From contig OX453285.1 in the NCBI GenBank assembly GCA_949710005.1, positions 23,918,502-23,982,501 of the forward strand: a DNA stretch of 64,000 nt, in the 5' to 3' direction. A model generated the notes under the pieces. That model was not told where the DNA came from, did not search any database, and was given only the letters and a program-made list of their open reading frames with translations. The translations under genes and the position numbers were made by a program. Source of the DNA: Ricordea florida (lineage: Eukaryota > Cnidaria > Anthozoa > Corallimorpharia > Ricordeidae). Shown here piece by piece: positions 58,889 through 64,000 of the stretch (positions within the stretch are counted from its first letter, which is position 1; every line of letters begins with the position of its first letter).

Positions 58889-59267
58889 TAGGCATCAAAG
58901 TAGTCTCCGCAGCTGTTATTAGGATCGTCATGCCACGCTCCTCCCCACTAACGGCTGCTCACGAGAGAGACACATTCCTTTCCCTAAAACTGACCAATAA
59001 GAAGCAGGCTTCCATATTCTGGAAACCTGGTCCAAGTCGTTTCGCACATGTGCATCTGTCATGTTTTGTTTTCACGCGCACAGCAAGCGCTCAGCAAATA
59101 CAACAAGGAATTTGATTGGCGTAGCCAATAACAATAACGTGCATTCTATTGGTTCTCAAAAACAAAGGGAAAGGAATGTGTCTCTCTCGTGAGCAGCAGT
59201 TAGTGGGGAGGAGAGTTGCGTGACGACCCTAATAACGGCTGCGAAGGAGACTAGCATCAAAGGGACT
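58889..59267. repeat. Long foldback element in DRC11 intron 1
   Basis: The left arm (GCTCCTCCCCACTAACGGCT, CACGAGAGAGACACATTCC) is mirrored at 59160-59267 (GGAATGTGTCTCTCTCGTG, TTAGTGGGGAGGAG). Arms about 100 bp, spacer about 170 bp. MITE-like. Confidence 0.85.
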
Positions 59268-59450
59268 GATGAATTAATCCACTCTGGACAAGGATCCATC
59301 AGTTTTTTCTTTGATGCACTTTGATCTGAGTGATCTTGCATTACAAATCCAAATCCAGACTATACCAAAGGAACACAACCCTGGATTGAATCACATACCA
59401 CATGTATATAAATACAGGTTAATAAAATTTGTGCATTCAAAACTATGCAG

Positions 59451-59541
59451 CTATTACGGGAAGCAGTGGGTGGAATCACAAGGAGCTATCCTTGATTTAT
59501 TGGAGATTGAGCTGCCAGCAGAACCTGCTAAACCAGAAAAG
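59451..59541 (+). CDS. DRC11/IQCA1 exon 2
   Basis: Acceptor CTATGCAG, donor GTACAC. Encodes YYGKQWVESQGAILDLLEIE then LPAEPAKPEK. 91 bp, completing the phase left by exon 1. The open frame extends upstream, but that part is intronic by this model. Confidence 0.8.
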
Positions 59542-59570
59542 GTACACCTCGTGTATTCATTATTGATCAT

Positions 59571-59873
59571 TAGTATAAATACTCAGGTGATTATACAAAA
59601 TCGAGCGCTCTGATTGGTTCGCTATCTCGGATTATCAGCCTATAATCACCTCGACGAACAAAATGGCTGCCAGTCGTTCGCGCACTTTTGATGAAATAAA
59701 ACTTTTTCGTGTTGTAAAATGCTTTTTTTTTCTTTTTTGAAATAATCACCTGTGTATTTATACTAAAACAATTATTCGCCTCAGGCTCAGTGATTCCCTG
59801 TGAATATTCACCTCGACTTCATCTCGGTGAATATTCACCGAGAATCACTTCGCCTTCGGCGAATAATTGTTAA
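59571..59873 (+). mobile_element. MITE-like repeat, copy 1 (DRC11 intron 2)
   Basis: Starts TAGTATAAATACTCAGGTGA and contains an inner inverted block (GGTGAATATTCACCGAGAATC; TTCGCCTTCGGCGAATAATTG). Two further copies lie in intron 6 (63271 and 63610, the latter inverted). No ORF. Confidence 0.8.
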
Positions 59874-60375
59874 TTAGTGTGAGGTCATCAGCATGGCTGC
59901 ATATTGGCCATTACCGAAAATCCCGCCTTAACTTTATCGAGTATCAGTTTCCCTATTTTCTCAACACCGAATGTTATCGATATTGGCCATTCCAACAGGT
60001 TTAGATCTAGTTAAGACAATCCGTCAAGACATTTCCTAGACAATTGAGCTTAGTTAGATGCTAAATGTCTTTCAAGACATTTGCTAGACTTGCTACACAT
60101 TTAGTTTGTCTTGGAACGATCTAGTAAATGTCTAGAAGATCTTTGCTAGGTCTAACAAAGACAATTTTAGATCTAGCTGTTTTGTACGGGAAGTTCCCTT
60201 TTTTTCATTTTTATAAATCAAGACGAAGTCAAGGTCAATAAAAATGCAAGAAAAGAACAAAGCCAATGTCCACCTGTTTTGACCAAGTAAGCTTTAACAA
60301 GGGTTTACAGAATGAGAAGAATTTACAGTACAGTATGTGAGAGGAATCTGCAGGGTGTTCATGAGGCATTGGAGA

Positions 60376-60580
60376 TCGGAGAATTCTCCGTCTACTACAA
60401 AGAATTCTCCGTCTACTACAAAGAATTCTCCTGCTACTACAAAGAATTCTCCTGCTACTACAAAGAATTCTCCTGCTACTACAAAGAATTCGCTGGCTAC
60501 TACAAATAATTTTCCTGCTACTATGAAGAATTTGCTGGCTACTACAGAGAATTCTCCTGCTACTACGAAGAATTCTTTGG
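60376..60580. repeat. 21-bp tandem repeat in DRC11 intron 2
   Basis: About nine copies of GAATTCTCCTGCTACTACAA, slightly diverged at the right. As the period is a multiple of three, frames stay open on both strands and mimic repetitive proteins. Confidence 0.9.
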
Positions 60581-60885
60581 TCGAATTAAGGTGGCCTGAG
60601 CTAGTTTTTAATTCAGACATGGAGCGGTTTCTGAATATTCTCCTGTTACTTTACACAATTCTCCTCCTGCCACAATTCGTATTGAAAACCCTGAATCAGA
60701 AAGGAACTAAACAGGAAATATGAGGTATAGACAAAAAATGGCTTTGGGAAATTTGAGCACACATCCACTTATAAAATATATTATTTTATATACATAATGT
60801 TGTATTTGTACATTTTATTCTTGCTTCATATAAGTAATACCTCTTATTACTATTGTGTGTTAATGTATTGTTTTCGCATTCTCAG

Positions 60886-60972
60886 GATCGTATTGCAGCT
60901 TTTCAGATGTTTGCTGTCATGTACATCAAATATATCCAGATTTTTAGGAAGATTGAAGAATGTTATGATCAG
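60886..60972 (+). CDS. DRC11/IQCA1 exon 3
   Basis: Acceptor TTCTCAG, donor GTGATC. 87 bp, phase 0; encodes DRIAAFQMFAVMYIKYIQIF and RKIEECYDQ. Confidence 0.88.
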
Positions 60973-61460
60973 GTGATCAACATTAAATATGAATGTATGA
61001 ACATACCATAATGATAACTTATTCCTAATTTCAACGTTTTTATTCCTGAATTACCAATTGACAGCTAGAGGTGCATACAGTGTATGCTTCCAAGCAAAAT
61101 TAAATTTGAAACTGATCAACTAGGATGTCATAAAAAAGTACCAGTGAGTGTTGATATCACTCAGGGTTGACATCAGTGTTTATGTTGTTGTTCAATCTTA
61201 TCCTTGGTTTATATTTTATTTTCCTATGTTTCAAACTTGTTATCACACATTACCATACCCAAAAAACAAAGGAAAATAAAATTTAAACCAAGAAGAAAAT
61301 TGAACCACAACATTTATGCCGGCTGCTGTTCATTGGATTTGTTGCTTTTCCACAAACAAATAATTCTGCCCCTAGCTGTGCTGTCTACTCTGTTACATTT
61401 TCCTGCTATGAAAAATCTTTTTGATAAACCTGGGAACTTTATTTTTTGGTTTGGTTTTAG

Positions 61461-61519
61461 GTGGTTCATCCTCAGAAAAGAAGAGTCCTACGTCATTTGC
61501 TCGATGGTATCATGGGAAG
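61461..61519 (+). CDS. DRC11/IQCA1 exon 4
   Basis: Acceptor GGTTTTAG, donor GTGGGA. Encodes VVHPQKRRVLRHLLDGIMG, and the last codon is split into exon 5. Confidence 0.88.
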
Positions 61520-61952
61520 GTGGGAAAACAATCAAAGTTTAAAAATAAATTAATATTCTTGAGGGATGCCTGAAATTAAAACCCAATTGTCTCTTGGTCA
61601 ACTGCTAGATTCTCTTGTATGTTTGTCACTTCAAAGGAGAATTTTGCATTTGATCAAGATACATGCATGTACACTAAGCATCTCTTCCACACACTCAAGT
61701 CAAGTTTTGATAGAGCGCAGCTGACCTCTGGTTTGCTGACCCCCCCTCCCCCCCTCCCCCCTAAACAATTCATATGACATTGTTTATGTGAAATGGATGA
61801 ACATCGTATGATTTTATAGGTGGGAGGGGGAGGGTGTCAGTGTACTATGGGTTGTATTGTGTCCAAATTTCCTTTAATTCTTGGCTGCATCCAATACTAG
61901 CGGCAATACTCTTGGATTCAAAACACTGACTATATTTTCCGTGGCTTTGAAG

Positions 61953-62043
61953 GATATTGGAACTGAAGAATGAAATGGTTCAACTTGAGTTCTCCGAGTA
62001 TCATTATTTTGATGATGTCCTATCAGATCTCAAACTGACTCCA
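61953..62043 (+). CDS. DRC11/IQCA1 exon 5
   Basis: Acceptor CTTTGAAG (weak polypyrimidine tract), donor GTAAGT. Encodes [20 protein letters not shown] and [10 protein letters not shown]. Exons 4 and 5 together are a multiple of three. Confidence 0.88.
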
Positions 62044-62631
62044 GTAAGTGTCCTTCTCTGCATGTAAATATATGTTAAGTGTTAAGAGCTAGCTAGATGC
62101 CTAAAAGGCAGCGTCTTTTGGCATAGTTTGTTGTAGAGAGCAAACTCCCCCCCTTTCCTTCGCACTCAGCAATAAAAGAATACAAACTGTATCTCCTCAA
62201 CATTCAATCTGTCTCTTAATTGTACTCTGCCCATAGCCTGCTACTGCAGTTTTTATTGTTATTATCATTATCATTATTATTATTATTATGTGATATACTT
62301 CAAGGGAGATAGTTTTTTAATGTACGTAGAAAAATATTTGTGAATGGTGCAAAAAAATTAATAATAAAAACTGAAACAGCCCTTTTTTTAAGATTTGTGC
62401 CCCTTAAACTCAGTAAGCAATAATCTTAAAATTTTGTGTTTAAGAAAACTATATATAGCTTGACAGGTGTCAGTGTTTTGTGACAGTGCCAAGCAGTGGT
62501 GGAGCAAAGGGTAGTTTTTGCGTATTTAATACCATACTTTACCATAGCAGTCAATATAAAAACTTTCATAGTACTTAGTAATGTTGTAAATGTTAATAGG
62601 TTGTTGTGACTGTGTAATTGTGCTCTTATAG

Positions 62632-62751
62632 GATGATATAGAAATTCCCATCCCAAAATACTTCACATATGAGAACTCAAAAGTTTTACAAGAAAGAGAG
62701 AAAATGTTAGGAGGCATTCTGGCTAAGATGGGACCACAAGATTCATTACCA
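62632..62751 (+). CDS. DRC11/IQCA1 exon 6
   Basis: Acceptor CTCTTATAG, donor GTAAGT. 120 bp, phase 0. Encodes DDIEIPIPKYFTYENSKVLQ and the following EREKMLGGILAKMGPQDSLP. Confidence 0.88.
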
Positions 62752-63270
62752 GTAAGTACAACTGAATTAATAATTAAAAATTAGATTAGGAGCTCGAGAT
62801 GTCCAAGGAGATATAAGTTAATGAGGCCAATTAGGCCGAATCAACAATCACCTCATAGAAGTCGAGAGTGAATAATCTTATTTTTTTATAATAATCAAAT
62901 CACGTGTTGATAAAAAAATACCAAAATACTAAATCTTCCTGCAAAACTTCGCTAAAGTGCAAAAACATTGCCATTTTGAAAACTATCTTCAACCATGTGC
63001 TGCACTCTGATAGCTGATAGTCTGCAGTAGCTCAGCCAATCAGATTGTGAAATTTGCTTTAGTATACCAGTAGATTTTTTACTAATTATGATTATTAATG
63101 TTAACATTATTAATATTAATACTTATTATTATTATTATTGGTATAGTGATACATATCCCTCATAAGAATTTACCTAAGTTCACTCCAAAAACTTGATTTA
63201 ATAGGAGTGTCATTGTTGGAGTTAAGACCCAAAGAATATGTTCCCAGAGGTACAATGTATCATTTTTGAT

Positions 63271-63570
63271 TTAGTATAAATACTCAGGTGATTATACAAA
63301 ATCGTGCACTCTGATTGGTTCACTATCTTGGATTATCAGCCAATAATCACCTACATGTAGACAAACAAAATGGCTGCCAGTCATACAATGTGTGTGCGTT
63401 TTGATGTTGTACAGTACTATGCTTTTTTTTCTTTTTTTGAAATAATCACCTGTGTATTTATACTAAAGAAATTATTCTTCGAAGGTGAAGTGATTATCAG
63501 TGAATATTCACCTTGACTTTGTCTTGGTGAATATTCACAGATATAGTACTTCGCCTTTGGCAAATAATTG
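63271..63570 (+). mobile_element. MITE-like repeat, copy 2 (DRC11 intron 6)
   Basis: Same family and orientation as 59571-59873 (TAGTATAAATACTCAGGTGA), somewhat more diverged. Confidence 0.75.
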
Positions 63571-63609
63571 TTAAATATTACTTCATCTTGTTATTACTTC
63601 TGATTATTT

Positions 63610-63910
63610 AACAATTATTCGCCGAAGGCGAAGTGATTCTCGGTGAATATTCACCGAGACGAAGCCGAGGTGAATATTTACCGAGAATCACTGAGCCTGA
63701 GACGAATAATTGTTTTAGTATAAGTACACAGGTGGTTATTTCAAAAAAGAAAAGAAAAGCATTGTGCAATACGAAAAAAATTTATTTCATCAAAAGCGCG
63801 CGAGCGACTGGCAGCCATTTTGTTCGTCGAGGTGATTATCGGCTCATAATCCGAGATAGCGAACCAATCAGAGCGCGCAATTTTGTATAATCACCTGAGT
63901 ATTTATACTA
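63610..63910 (-). mobile_element. MITE-like repeat, copy 3, inverted (DRC11 intron 6)
   Basis: Inverted copy of the same family (AACAATTATTCGCCGAAGGC to CACCTGAGTATTTATACTA), 40 bp from copy 2, so the pair can form a 300-bp hairpin in the intron. Confidence 0.8.
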
Positions 63911-63955
63911 ATTATAATTACTTGTTAATTTAATATTAATAAATTATTTTTTTAG

Positions 63956-64000
63956 CAAAAAGAAGAGATTGAGATGACATTAGATGATGCCATACGGCTT
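63956..64000 (+). CDS. DRC11/IQCA1 exon 7, cut by window end
   Basis: Acceptor TTTTTTTAG. Encodes QKEEIEMTLDDAIRL and stays open to the last base, so the gene continues outside the window. Confidence 0.85.

Larger units (their letters stand above)
57678..59450 (+). other. DRC11 intron 1 with several repeats
   Basis: No coding exon seen. It holds an imperfect inverted pair (AGTTGTTTGTCGA near 57975 and ACAAACAACT near 58105), a 150-bp foldback (58609-58757) and a longer foldback (58889-59267). Confidence 0.6.

Noticed and set aside
59311..59450. Longer exon 2 of DRC11 starting at 59311
   Set aside because: The upstream part of the frame has no resemblance to the family as I recall it, whereas CTATGCAG followed by exon 2 at 59451 completes the exon 1 phase exactly.
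60294..60723. Repetitive proteins on both strands (FFVVAGE and CYYKEFS types)
   Set aside because: Products of a 21-bp tandem repeat in an intron; open on both strands only because the period is a multiple of three.
61738..61770. C-rich tract as a regulatory element
   Set aside because: Simple low-complexity run within an intron; nothing further supports a function.

Overview
The window looks like nuclear DNA of an anthozoan, probably a stony coral. Three things suggest this: an intron-containing host gene for the ciliary protein DRC11/IQCA1; a tRNA-derived SINE of a type I recall from coral genomes; and dense satellite, foldback and MITE-like repeats. The species cannot be fixed from the sequence.

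Layout. (1) Positions 1-8071 are a 252-bp satellite with a ten-monomer higher-order period of 2520 bp, closed by one inverted monomer to about 8331. (2) Positions 8881-19345 are a degenerate 36-38 bp minisatellite, broken by several small DNA transposons, a large foldback element and a SINE. (3) Positions 19667-57280 are a giant mobile element (element A), a Maverick/Polinton-type endogenous dsDNA virus. It is flanked by a 5-bp duplication (ACTGC) and has terminal inverted repeats (TIRs) of about 430-470 bp. (4) A second Maverick (element B, 21559-38013, 16,455 bp, identical 248-bp TIRs, 5-bp duplication GATAG) sits inside A, in its penton-like gene. (5) A 5.4-kb DIRS-order retrotransposon with split direct repeats (39425-44846) sits inside another virion gene of A. 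(6) From 57281 the host sequence resumes. The first seven coding exons of DRC11/IQCA1 run from 57667 to the window end, with repeats in the introns.

A and B are siblings. Both carry, in the same order, a rightward accessory block (SAP/zinc-repeat proteins and a paralogous acidic family), a leftward virion block (penton-like protein, a large membrane-anchored protein, several small membrane proteins, packaging ATPase, double-jelly-roll-type major capsid protein), a rightward integrase, and a leftward protein-primed-type DNA polymerase B at the right end. The virion genes and integrase are close homologues. The two polymerases belong to clearly different lineages, and so do the TIRs, which suggests that polymerase and TIRs were exchanged together as one replication module. 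I recognised no adenain-like protease in either element.

The most unusual signals lie inside the two elements. First, very short GC-rich inserts built mostly of two tandem stems with 3-nt loops are scattered through the AT-rich elements, often in frame inside coding regions. They look like double-hairpin elements known from some organelle genomes. Second, a TTTAAAGATT box stands a few tens of bases upstream of most leftward genes, and a second TTTAAATAT-type box precedes the rightward accessory genes. Third, a conserved intergenic island in both elements carries a CRE-like site and two CACGTG boxes. Apart from one small frameshifted ORF, element B looks coding-intact; A is broken only by its two nested insertions.
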